Assembly (NCBI GenBank): GCA_024235895.1
Contig: JACKLM010000004.1
Coordinates: forward strand, 558,001-622,000
Source of the DNA: Burkholderiaceae bacterium
GTDB lineage: Bacteria; Pseudomonadota; Gammaproteobacteria; Burkholderiales; Burkholderiaceae_C
Direction: 5' to 3'
Length of the DNA stretch: 64,000 nt
Part shown: piece after piece, positions 1 through 7,485 of the stretch
How positions within the stretch are numbered: the stretch's first letter is position 1
Layout: every line of letters begins with the position of its first letter
The notes under the pieces: generated by a model
Databases searched by the model: none
The model's input: the letters and a program-made list of their open reading frames with translations, nothing else
What the model was told of the DNA's origin: nothing
Position numbers and translations under genes: made by a program

Positions 1-1068
1 CAGACGCTGTCGAGCTACCTGCTCGGCTTCGCGGCGATGAACCTGTTCCACGGCGCGCTGGCCGACAGCTTCGGTCGCCGCCCGGTCGTGCTCGCGGGGA
101 TCGTGGTCTTCACGCTGGCGTCGGCGGGCTGTGCGCTGGCACCGTCGATCGGCTGGCTGGTGGCGTTTCGCGCGCTGCAGGGCTTGTCCGCAGGCGCCGG
201 CACCGTGGTCGCGCGCGCGATCATCCGCGACATGTTCCCGCCCGCCGAGGCGCAGCGGGTGATGTCGCAGGTGACGATCTACTTCGGCGTCGCGCCGGCG
301 GTGGCGCCGGTGGTCGGCGGCTGGCTGTTCGTGCTCGCCGGCTGGCGGTCGATCTTCTGGTTCCTCGCCATCGTCGGGGCGCTGCTCGCGTGGCTGAACT
401 GGCGCGCGCTGCCCGAGACGCTGCACGCCAGCCACGTGCAGCGTTTCGCGCCGCGGCCGCTGCTGGCGGGCTACCGGCAGTTGCTGGGCAGCGCGCGCTT
501 CATGATGCTGGTGCTGGCCAGCGGGCTGCCGTTCAACGGGCTGTTCCTCTACGTGCTGGCGTCGCCGGTGTTCATGGGCGAGCACCTGGGGCTGGCGCCG
601 ACGCAGTTCTTCTGGCTCTTCCTGGCCAGCATCGGCGGCATCATGGCCGGTGCGTGGACCTCGGGGCGGCTGGCCGGGCGCATCCCACTGCGCCGCCAGG
701 TGCGGCACGGGTTCACGGTGATGGTCGTGGTGTCGGGGCTCAACGTCGCGCTCAATGCGACGCTGGCGCCGCACCCGGCATGGGCGCTGCCGCCGATCGC
801 GTTCTTCGCGTTCGGCTGGGCACTGGTGATGCCGGCGGTGACGCTGATGGTGCTCGACGAAGTGCCCGAGCGGCGCGGCATGGCGTCGTCGCTGCAGGCC
901 TGCATCGCCAGCATCGCCAACGCCATCGTCGCCGGGCTGCTGGTGCCGCTGGTCATGCACTCGACGCTGGCGCTCGCGCTGGCCTCGGCGGCGCTGACGG
1001 CGATCGGGATCCTCGCCTGGCGCCGGGTGGCGGGGCGCCGGAGCGCGCCGCCACCCGGTTCAAGTTAG
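1..1068 (+). CDS. MFS drug-resistance transporter, Bcr/CflA type (5' end outside window)
   Basis: This is the 3' part of a major facilitator efflux protein of the inner membrane. The frame is open from base 1, so the true start and first helices lie upstream. The visible part begins just before the loop motif DSFGRRPV, which matches MFS motif A between helices 2 and 3, and continues with about ten hydrophobic segments separated by short basic loops. RALQGLSAGAG and the GWR-IFW region fit the Bcr/CflA (DHA1) subfamily, which exports antibiotics or small metabolites by proton antiport. The substrate cannot be read from sequence. The protein ends in a short polar Pro/Ser tail, 25 bp before the next gene on the same strand. 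Family assignment is firm; the subfamily is likely. Confidence 0.88.
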   Translation, partial: QTLSSYLLGFAAMNLFHGALADSFGRRPVVLAGIVVFTLASAGCALAPSIGWLVAFRALQGLSAGAGTVVARAIIRDMFPPAEAQRVMSQVTIYFGVAPAVAPVVGGWLFVLAGWRSIFWFLAIVGALLAWLNWRALPETLHASHVQRFAPRPLLAGYRQLLGSARFMMLVLASGLPFNGLFLYVLASPVFMGEHLGLAPTQFFWLFLASIGGIMAGAWTSGRLAGRIPLRRQVRHGFTVMVVVSGLNVALNATLAPHPAWALPPIAFFAFGWALVMPAVTLMVLDEVPERRGMASSLQACIASIANAIVAGLLVPLVMHSTLALALASAALTAIGILAWRRVAGRRSAPPPGSS

Positions 1069-1093
1069 GACGCGCCGAGCCGATCTCCATGCG

Positions 1094-2164
1094 ATGGAGC
1101 CAGGCATCCTCGGCGGTGTTCGCGTGGCGCTGCCGTCGGCGGCCCGTCGTAGGCGCTGGCGCGGGCGCGTCCTGGCGCCGTCGCTGGCGGCCATCGCGCT
1201 CGCCCTGGCCGCCGGCGCGACGCGCGCCGTCGAGGGCGACGCGGCCCGCGTGCCCTCGCCGGCCACCGAGGCCGAAGCCGGCGCGGTGGCGGACGGCTCC
1301 ATGCCCGATGCCGACCCGATGACGCAGCTCGGGCACCGCCTGCAGCGCGTGCTCGGTGCGCGGCCGGCGGGCGATGCGCGGGGCACGCACGAGATCGAGC
1401 TGCCCTTGCGACGAACGGCGACGACGCCGCGTGCGGCGCGGCGCAGGGTCGACGCGCACGCGGGCCCGCGCGCTCGCGCCGCGCCATCCTGGGGCTATGG
1501 CGACGCCGACGGCCCGGCGCGCTGGGCCGCGCTCGACCCGGCGTGGTCGCTGTGCGCCGAGGGCCGCCGCCAGAGCCCGATCGACCTGCGCGACGGCATC
1601 GCCGTCGATCTGCCGCCGTTGCGGTTCGACTACCGGCCGAGCGGCTTTCGCGTCGTCGACACCGGGCGCACGGTGCGCGTCGACCTCGATGCCGGCAACG
1701 CGATCGAGGTCGGCGGCCGGCGTTACGCGCTGCAGCACCTGTCGTTTCGACGCCCCTCCGAGGAGCGCATCGACGGGCGACAGTTCGAGATGTCGGTGCA
1801 GCTGCAGCATCGCGATGCCGACGGCCGGATCGCGATCGTCGCCGTCGTGCTCGACGAGGGCCCGGCGCTGCCGCTGGTGCAGCGCGTGTGGGGCGACCTG
1901 CCGCTCGAGCGGCAGGTGCCGGCCGACGGTCACGGGCAGATCGATCCGTCCGGGCTGCTGCCCGAGGCGCGCGGCTACATCACCTACCTCGGCTCGCTGA
2001 CCACGCCACCCTGCACCGAGGGCGTGCGGTGGATCGTGATGCGCCAGCCGATGACGGTGTCGCGCGCGCAGTTAGACGTCTTCGCACGGGTCGTCCCGAT
2101 GAATGCGCGACCGCTGCAGGACGCGGCGGGGCGGCTGGTCAAGCAGTCGATCGCCGCGGATTGA
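1094..2164 (+). CDS. Alpha-carbonic-anhydrase-like protein lacking the zinc ligands
   Basis: The C-terminal two thirds match the alpha carbonic anhydrase fold: WGYGDADGPARW, CAEGRRQSPIDL, RRPSEE, then GSLTTPPCTEGVRW near residue 300. The three zinc histidines are gone. Where active enzymes read QFHFH, this protein reads HLSFR, giving Ser217 and Arg219; where they read HLVH it reads QLQH, giving Gln236. It is therefore predicted not to hydrate CO2 and resembles acatalytic carbonic-anhydrase-related proteins. The N-terminus has an Arg-rich stretch followed by a hydrophobic AIALALAAGA segment, consistent with export, then about 80 residues of Arg/Ala-rich linker. The start is uncertain because a downstream GTG in frame would also keep the signal. 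A binding or structural role is inferred, not shown. Confidence 0.8.
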   Translation: MEPGILGGVRVALPSAARRRRWRGRVLAPSLAAIALALAAGATRAVEGDAARVPSPATEAEAGAVADGSMPDADPMTQLGHRLQRVLGARPAGDARGTHEIELPLRRTATTPRAARRRVDAHAGPRARAAPSWGYGDADGPARWAALDPAWSLCAEGRRQSPIDLRDGIAVDLPPLRFDYRPSGFRVVDTGRTVRVDLDAGNAIEVGGRRYALQHLSFRRPSEERIDGRQFEMSVQLQHRDADGRIAIVAVVLDEGPALPLVQRVWGDLPLERQVPADGHGQIDPSGLLPEARGYITYLGSLTTPPCTEGVRWIVMRQPMTVSRAQLDVFARVVPMNARPLQDAAGRLVKQSIAAD

Positions 2165-2228
2165 GCCACCCGGGCGGCGAGTCCCGGCGCGCACGGCAGC
2201 GGCGATGCCGGGGGCGCGCCGTCGCAGG

Positions 2229-2567
2229 TCAGGCTCCGGGAGGCTGGGGCGGAGGATTCGGCGGCGGCCGCCCACCGCGACCGGCCAGCAGCAGCGGCCA
2301 CAGCCACAGGCTGGCCAGCCACAGCAGCAGCCGGGCCGGACGCAGCGGGCGTGTCTCGTGCTGGGCGACGCGGACGAACAGCACCGCGGCGCCGAAGACG
2401 ACGTGCAGCAGCAGCGCCGCGTACAGGGCGGCGCGCAGCGCATAGCTGTCGGCCAGCCGATCACCCACCACGCGCGCGATCAGCGCCGCGATCGGCAGCG
2501 ACAGCAGCAGCGCCAGCGCGAGGCCGGCCAGCGCGTGGCGCAACCTCCACAGCGGATCGTCCTGCAT
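2229..2567 (-). CDS. Small predicted membrane protein, three helices, unknown function
   Basis: This 112-residue protein is not recognised. It has three clear hydrophobic segments, at about residues 12-33, 45-67 and 80-96, separated by short Arg-containing loops, and a proline-rich C-terminus with several PPP runs. It lies 32 bp downstream of the zinc-ribbon gene on the same strand and is probably co-transcribed with it. The ATG at 2567 is the first start in this frame after the neighbour's stop; no strong ribosome site is visible. It converges with the carbonic-anhydrase-like gene. The frame also runs open far upstream, antisense to real coding sequence, which is a GC-rich artefact. Confidence 0.55.
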   Translation of the reverse strand: MQDDPLWRLRHALAGLALALLLSLPIAALIARVVGDRLADSYALRAALYAALLLHVVFGAAVLFVRVAQHETRPLRPARLLLWLASLWLWPLLLAGRGGRPPPNPPPQPPGA

Positions 2568-2599
2568 GTGCGCGCGTCGCGGCAGCCCGAGCCGGTCGC

Positions 2600-3658
2600 T
2601 CAGGCTGGCGGCGGGCCACCCAGCCGCGGGTCGCGCGGCAGCGCGATCCCGTGCGCCTGCAGGCAGCGCGCCAACGCGCCGCGATCGACCGGCCGCAACA
2701 AGGTCTCGGCCGCGCCGGCGAGTTGCATGCGCACGCGGTCCATGTGGTGACGCGCGTCGCCGATCGCGATCACCGGCGTGTGCGCCAGGCCGGGCAGCGC
2801 GCGCAGGCGCTGGCACAGCGCGGGGGTCTCGTCGCGCTGCGGCCCGATGCCCAGCAGCACGACGGCGTAGCGCCGCCGCGTCGCCATGGCCAGCGCCTCC
2901 GCAGCGCTGGCCGCGATGCGGGGATGGAAGCCGAAGGCCTCGAGCACCATGCCGATGGTTGCCCTCGATTCGACATGCGACTCCAGCAGCAGCACGTCGC
3001 TCGGCAACGTTTCGCCGTCCGGCTGCACCCCGCGCTGCGCGCGCAGCTGGCGTTGTCGGACCTTGGCGCGTCGCTCGGCCTTGGCGCGCCGTGGGTCCGG
3101 CGCATGTGGCGCGACTGCGCCGAGCAGCGGGGGCTGCAATGCGGCCGGGCCGACGGACCCGAGCGCTTCGCGTGCTGTGGCCGGCAGCGTGGACGGGTTC
3201 AACCGCACCGCCGCCGTGGGTCGCGCCGCGGGCCGAGAAGCGGGCAAGCCCTCGCCGCGCAAGGACAGCGACCCCGCAGGCTCGGCCTGGGCGTCGTCCG
3301 GCGCTGGCGCGTACGGGGACCACGGGCCGCCGGCGGGACCGGCGTCGAATCGGATCGCGGCCTCCTCGGGCAAGGGCTCGACCCGATAAGGCATCGGTAC
3401 GGTGTCCATTGCGTCGCTGTCGGGGACACGGGGTCCAGCCACCGACTCGGCTGCCGCCGTCGGCAAAGAGCGCACCGGATCGCCATCGTGCAGCGGCACC
3501 TGGCAGCGGTGGCAGCGACGGCGTGACCGCACGTTGATCGTCTCGCAGCGCGGGCACCGCATGACCAGCGGTGCGCCGCAGTCGCGACAGTGCTCGTCTT
3601 CCGGCGCATTCAGCGCTTCGCAGACCGGACACAGGGCCATCGACAGGCGTTGCGTCAT
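2600..3658 (-). CDS. Double zinc-ribbon protein with degenerate receiver domain
   Basis: The N-terminus carries two four-cysteine zinc ribbons, C10/C13/C24/C27 and C35/C38/C49/C52. A low-complexity linker rich in Pro and Ala follows (about residues 55-215). From about residue 221 to 345 the pattern is that of a response-regulator receiver: DVLLLES, an alpha/beta alternation, VVLLGIG and LLRPVD. The key receiver residues are absent. The acidic pair is reduced to Glu226, the phosphorylated Asp is Gly270, and the conserved Lys-Pro is Arg322-Pro. It is therefore predicted to be a phosphorylation-independent pseudo-receiver. The chosen start is ATG at 3658; an upstream in-frame start would add 38 residues without domain character. 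It is divergent from mraZ. Function unknown; a regulatory or scaffold role is a guess. Confidence 0.65.
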   Translation of the reverse strand: MTQRLSMALCPVCEALNAPEDEHCRDCGAPLVMRCPRCETINVRSRRRCHRCQVPLHDGDPVRSLPTAAAESVAGPRVPDSDAMDTVPMPYRVEPLPEEAAIRFDAGPAGGPWSPYAPAPDDAQAEPAGSLSLRGEGLPASRPAARPTAAVRLNPSTLPATAREALGSVGPAALQPPLLGAVAPHAPDPRRAKAERRAKVRQRQLRAQRGVQPDGETLPSDVLLLESHVESRATIGMVLEAFGFHPRIAASAAEALAMATRRRYAVVLLGIGPQRDETPALCQRLRALPGLAHTPVIAIGDARHHMDRVRMQLAGAAETLLRPVDRGALARCLQAHGIALPRDPRLGGPPPA

Positions 3659-3969
3659 CGCTTCGGGCTCTCGCCTTTCCCCCGCGCCCTCCCTTGGGCC
3701 CAGATCCATGCCCGCCAGCGTACTGCAATTGCTCGACGCTTGTGCGCGTCGTGTCGGCGCGATGCATGCCATCGATGATCAAGCGATGCTTTCAATATTG
3801 CTTGCAGGTCTTTGTTTTTACGTTCTATTTTGTTCTCGACCTTCATTTCGAAAGATCAGCTAAGTCTTTGATTTGACGAGACTTTCTGCTGCCGCCGTTG
3901 ACCTCGGCCGGGGCATTGGAGTAAAGTGTCGATTCGTGGGAGTTTTTGTCTTTAAGTGGGTTTTGTGGG
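3659..3969. other. Divergent intergenic region upstream of the dcw cluster
   Basis: This 311-bp gap is the most AT-rich part of the first 20 kb, especially 3780-3880, with T-runs and sequences such as TCAATATTGC. It contains the putative mraZ promoter and MraZ operator annotated separately, and must also hold the leftward promoter of the zinc-ribbon gene. No open frame in it has coding character. A sharp drop in GC before a long operon is what one expects of its main promoter region. Confidence 0.6.
3898..3927 (+). promoter_or_regulatory. Putative sigma70 promoter of mraZ and the dcw operon
   Basis: TTGACC at 3898-3903 and TAAAGT at 3922-3927 are separated by 18 bp, close to the housekeeping consensus. 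Transcription would begin near 3933, just before the first MraZ repeat. This is a reading of the sequence; no transcript data are available. Confidence 0.5.
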
Positions 3970-3970
3970 G
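3937..3970 (+). promoter_or_regulatory. MraZ-type operator repeats (TGGGN)
   Basis: TGGGA at 3937, TGGGT at 3957 and TGGGG at 3966 lie between the putative promoter and the mraZ start, with a degenerate TGTCT at 3947 keeping a 10-bp period. MraZ is known in enterobacteria to bind TGGGN repeats spaced by 5 bp and to repress its own operon. The last repeat overlaps the GTG start and occupies the place of a ribosome site. Confidence 0.55.
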
Positions 3971-4410
3971 TGTCAGAGATCGTCTTTCAGGGAACGTCGG
4001 CGCTGGCGCTCGATGCCAAAGGGCGTCTGACGGTCCCCGTGCGCCAGCGCGACCTGCTGATGCAGGCCTGTGAAGGCCGCCTGACGCTGACCAAGCATCC
4101 GGAAGGCTATCTGTGGATGCTGCCGCGCCCGCGCTGGGAAACCACCCGCGAGCGCCTGCTGGGCATGAGCATGGAGGCCGATGCCTGGCGGCGCGTCTTC
4201 ATCGGCAGCGCGGTCGACGTCGAGATCGACGCCGCGGCGCGCATCCTCGTGCCACCCGAGCTGCGCCGGTACGCCGGCCTGAGCAAGGACGTGCTGCTGA
4301 TCGGCAACGGCCGCGTGCTGGAGCTGTGGGATGCCGCGAGTCATGCGGCGACCGAGGCGCGGCTGCTCTCGCAGCCGATGCCCGCCGAGATCCTGGGCCT
4401 GGTGCTGTGA
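3970..4410 (+). CDS. mraZ: Transcriptional regulator MraZ
   Basis: MraZ is a ring-forming DNA-binding protein of the AbrB-like fold and the first gene of the dcw cluster; it represses this cluster in enterobacteria. The two tandem MraZ half-domains are visible: FQGTSALALDAKGRL with TVPVRQR near residues 6-26, and the second half with VDVEIDAAARI and LVPPELR near residues 77-92. The length of 146 residues is usual. I chose GTG at 3970, which gives the family-typical N-terminus; an in-frame TTG at 3946 would add eight unusual residues. The stop overlaps the rsmH start (TGATG), suggesting coupling. Upstream TGGGN repeats point to autoregulation. Confidence 0.92.
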   Translation: MSEIVFQGTSALALDAKGRLTVPVRQRDLLMQACEGRLTLTKHPEGYLWMLPRPRWETTRERLLGMSMEADAWRRVFIGSAVDVEIDAAARILVPPELRRYAGLSKDVLLIGNGRVLELWDAASHAATEARLLSQPMPAEILGLVL

Positions 4411-5348
4411 TGCCGCGCGGCGATGCGGACGGATCGCACACGACGGTGCTGCTGCGCGAGGCGGTCGACGCCCTGGTCACCGACGTCGACGGCTTCTACG
4501 TCGACGGCACCTACGGCCGTGGCGGACACGCGCGCGCGATCCTGGCGCGGCTGTCGCCGCGCGGTCGGCTGCTCGCGTTCGACAAGGACCCGCAGGCGGT
4601 CGCCGCCGCGCTGCGCGAGCTCGCCGACGCGCGCTTCGAGATCGTGCACGCCGGCTTCGACACGCTCGCCGAGGCGCTCGCCGCGCGCGGCATCGCCCGC
4701 GTCCATGGCGTGCTGCTCGACCTGGGCGTCAGCTCGCCGCAGCTCGACGACCCGGCGCGCGGCTTCAGCTTCCGCTTCGATGCGCCGCTGGACATGCGCA
4801 TGGACACGACCCGTGGCGAGACCGCCGCGGACTTCCTGGCCCGCGCCGACGTGCGCACGCTGACACAGGTGATCCGCGACCATGGTGATGAACGGTTTGC
4901 TCACCCGATTGCAAAGACGCTTGTTGCTCGCCGGCAGGCAGGCGCCCCTGTTCGCACCACCGGCGAGCTGGCCGCGCTCGTGGCGCGCATCGTCAAGACC
5001 CGCGAGCCGGGCCAGGACCCTGCGACGCGCACGTTTCAGGCTCTTCGGATTCACGTCAACGCCGAGCTCGAGGGCCTCGAAGCGGGGCTGAACGCGGCCT
5101 TGTCGGTGCTCGCGCCCGGCGGGCGGCTGGTCGTGATCAGCTTCCACTCGCTCGAGGACCGCATCGTCAAGACCTTCGTCGCGCGCGAGAGCCGCGACGT
5201 GCCCGACCGCCGCGCGCCGTTCGCGCCGCCGCGCCCGCTGCGGCTGCGCGCGCTGGCGCGCCTGCGCCCGGCCGCGGCGGAGGTCGCCGCCAACCCGCGC
5301 GCGCGCTCGGCGGTGATGCGCGTGGCCGAGCGCACCGCGGTGGCGTGA
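4410..5348 (+). CDS. rsmH: 16S rRNA m4C1402 methyltransferase RsmH
   Basis: RsmH uses S-adenosylmethionine to methylate N4 of C1402 in 16S rRNA. The N-terminus shows HTTVLL followed by the SAM-binding loop DGTYGRGGH at residues 32-40. Further on come LDLGVSSPQLDD, RGFSFR, the TFQALRIHVN motif and SFHSLEDR, all typical. At 312 residues the length is normal. ATG at 4410 overlaps the mraZ stop. One oddity is that codons at about 4881-4952, and again at 5022-5060, end in A or T far more often than the rest of the gene, although they encode conserved motifs; see findings. The identification is secure. Confidence 0.96.
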   Translation: MPRGDADGSHTTVLLREAVDALVTDVDGFYVDGTYGRGGHARAILARLSPRGRLLAFDKDPQAVAAALRELADARFEIVHAGFDTLAEALAARGIARVHGVLLDLGVSSPQLDDPARGFSFRFDAPLDMRMDTTRGETAADFLARADVRTLTQVIRDHGDERFAHPIAKTLVARRQAGAPVRTTGELAALVARIVKTREPGQDPATRTFQALRIHVNAELEGLEAGLNAALSVLAPGGRLVVISFHSLEDRIVKTFVARESRDVPDRRAPFAPPRPLRLRALARLRPAAAEVAANPRARSAVMRVAERTAVA

Positions 5349-5362
5349 CGGGGACGCGTGCG

Positions 5363-5653
5363 ATGCGGCTGAACCTGCTGCTGCTCGTGGCGCTGCTGGC
5401 CAGCAGCCTCGTGCTGGTGCACACCTCCTACGAATCACGGCGGCTGTTCTCGGCACTCGACCGCGAGCGCGCGCGGGCACAGGCGCTGCAGGCCGAACAC
5501 CAGCGGCTGCAGGCCGAGCGCCAGATCCAGGCCACGCCGGCGCGCGTCGAGCAGGTGGCGCGCGTGCGGCTCGGGATGCGCGTGGCCACGCCGGCGGTCA
5601 CCGAGTATGTCGTCGACCCGCTGGCGTCGCCGGGCCAGGGAGCGAGCCGGTGA
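5363..5653 (+). CDS. ftsL: Cell division protein FtsL
   Basis: FtsL is a small bitopic inner-membrane protein that works with FtsB and FtsQ to activate septal peptidoglycan synthesis. The 96-residue product has a short cytoplasmic N-terminus, one membrane helix (LNLLLLVALLASSLVLV) and a periplasmic coiled coil rich in Arg, Glu, Ala and Gln (ALDRERARAQALQAEHQRLQ). I chose ATG at 5363, 14 bp after the rsmH stop, over GTG at 5345, because it places the helix near the N-terminus as in the family. The position between rsmH and ftsI is diagnostic. The stop overlaps the ftsI GTG. Confidence 0.9.
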   Translation: MRLNLLLLVALLASSLVLVHTSYESRRLFSALDRERARAQALQAEHQRLQAERQIQATPARVEQVARVRLGMRVATPAVTEYVVDPLASPGQGASR

Positions 5654-7485
5654 TCGGCGCACGCGGCCCCGGCAAGGGGGCACGCGCGACCCGCGAGGCC
5701 GCCACGGGCGCGCGCAGCGCGCGACTGATCGGGCGCGGCCTGCCCGGTGCGCGCAGCATGCCGAACTCGACCAGCCCGCTGCTGGCCTCGCGCACTCCGC
5801 CCGGGCGCTCGCAGTTCGTCGTCGCGCTGGTCGCGCTGGCCTTCGTCGGGCTGGCGGCGCGCGCGGTCTGGGTCCAGTGGGTCGACGCCGGCTTCTACCA
5901 GCGCCAGGGCGACAAGCGCGTCGTCCGCAGCGAGGACATCCCCGCCGGGCGCGGGCGCATCCTCGACCGGCACGGCGCGCTGCTGGCCACCAGCGTGCCG
6001 GCGATCGACCTCGTCGCCGACCCGCAGGCCTTCGCCGCCGACGGCGCGCAGCGTCGTGCGCTGGCGCGGCTGGCGGGCATGACCCCGACGGCGCTCGAGC
6101 GCCGGCTGGACAGCCCGTCGCGTTTCGTCTACCTCAAGCGCGGTCTGGACGCCGAACTGCGCGAGCGCATCGAGGCGCTGGGCCTGCAGGGGCTGCGTGT
6201 CGAGCCATCGCTGCGCCGCAGCTACCCCGCGGGTGCGTCGGTGGCGCCGATCGTCGGCCTCACCGATGTCGAGCACAAGGGGCTGGAGGGCCTCGAGCTG
6301 GTGCTGGACGGGGCGCTGCGCGGCCGCGACGGCGCCCGCACCGTGGTGCGCGATCGCTACGGGCGCGTGATCGAGCAGGTCGGCGAGCCGCTGGCCCCGC
6401 TCGACGGCGAGGACCTGAGGCTGTCGATCGACCTCGCGGTGCAGCACCATGCCTACCAGCGGCTGCGCGACGCGGTCGACGCGCAGCGCGCGCGCGGCGG
6501 CAGCGCCGTCGTGCTCGATGCGCGCAGCGGCGAGATCCTGGCGCTGGCCAATGTCCCGAGTGCCGAACCCACCGCGCGCGGGCCTGCCGCTGCCGCGGCG
6601 CGGCGCAACCGCGCCCTGACCGACATCTTCGAGCCCGGGTCGACGGTCAAGCCGTTCACGGTCGCGCTGGCGCTGCAGCGCGGCGTGCCGGCCGGCCGCA
6701 TCGTCGACACCGACGACGGGACGATCCGCATCGGCGGTGCGACGATCCGCGACCATCGCCCGCACGGGCCGCTGACGGTCGCCGAGGTGCTGCAGAAGTC
6801 GAGCAACGTCGGCACCGTCAAGCTCGCCCAGCAGATCCCGTCCGCCGAGCTGTGGGCGATGCTGTCGGCGGTCGGCATCGGCCGCAAGCCGGCGCTGGAG
6901 TTTCCCGGCGTGGCCACCGGCGTGCTTCGCCCGCACGCGGGCTGGCGCCCGGTCGAGCACGCGACGATGAGCTACGGCTACGGGCTGTCGGTCAGCCTGC
7001 TGCAGCTCGCGCGCGCCTACACCGTCTTCGCCAACGACGGCGTGCTGGTCGCGCCGACGCTGCGCGCGCGCGATGCCGGCGCCGGGCGGGTGGCCGGCAC
7101 CCGGGTGCTCGACGCCGCGGTCGCGCGCCAGGTGCGCGCGATGCTGCGCCAGGCGGCCGGTGCCGGCGGCACCGCCCCCAGGGCGCAGGCGCTCGGCTAC
7201 TCGGTGGCCGGCAAGACCGGCACCGCACGCAAGCAGGAGGGCAAGGGCTACGCCAGCGGCAAGTACCGCGCGTCCTTCGTCGGGCTGGCGCCGGCGGACG
7301 ATCCGCGCATCGTCGTCGCGGTGCTGGTCGACGAGCCGCGTGGCCGGGTCTTCTACGGCGGCGAGGTCGCCGCGCCGGTCTTCGCCGAGATCGTCCAGCA
7401 CACGCTGCGCCAGCTCGGCGTGCCGCCGGACCTCGAGGTCGCGCCGGCGATCCACGCGGCGCCGGCGGTCGAGGAGAGCCTGTGA
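5650..7485 (+). CDS. ftsI: Septal peptidoglycan transpeptidase FtsI (PBP3)
   Basis: FtsI cross-links septal peptidoglycan in the periplasm together with the glycosyltransferase FtsW. An N-terminal membrane anchor (FVVALVALAFVGLAARAVW) follows a basic tail of about 55 residues. A pedestal domain comes next, then the penicillin-binding transpeptidase domain. The three active-site motifs are S331-TV-K334 (in EPGSTVKPF), S384-S-N386 and K522-T-G524. GTG at 5650 overlaps the ftsL stop (GTGA). An internal ATG at 5758 would remove most of the basic tail and is a possible alternative start. The 611-residue length is normal. The stop overlaps the murE GTG. Confidence 0.96.
   Translation: MIGARGPGKGARATREAATGARSARLIGRGLPGARSMPNSTSPLLASRTPPGRSQFVVALVALAFVGLAARAVWVQWVDAGFYQRQGDKRVVRSEDIPAGRGRILDRHGALLATSVPAIDLVADPQAFAADGAQRRALARLAGMTPTALERRLDSPSRFVYLKRGLDAELRERIEALGLQGLRVEPSLRRSYPAGASVAPIVGLTDVEHKGLEGLELVLDGALRGRDGARTVVRDRYGRVIEQVGEPLAPLDGEDLRLSIDLAVQHHAYQRLRDAVDAQRARGGSAVVLDARSGEILALANVPSAEPTARGPAAAAARRNRALTDIFEPGSTVKPFTVALALQRGVPAGRIVDTDDGTIRIGGATIRDHRPHGPLTVAEVLQKSSNVGTVKLAQQIPSAELWAMLSAVGIGRKPALEFPGVATGVLRPHAGWRPVEHATMSYGYGLSVSLLQLARAYTVFANDGVLVAPTLRARDAGAGRVAGTRVLDAAVARQVRAMLRQAAGAGGTAPRAQALGYSVAGKTGTARKQEGKGYASGKYRASFVGLAPADDPRIVVAVLVDEPRGRVFYGGEVAAPVFAEIVQHTLRQLGVPPDLEVAPAIHAAPAVEESL

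Noticed and set aside
2300..3526. Plus-strand open frames opposite the zinc-ribbon gene
   Set aside because: They are Arg-rich shadow frames. The minus strand has ordered Cys motifs and a receiver-like fold.
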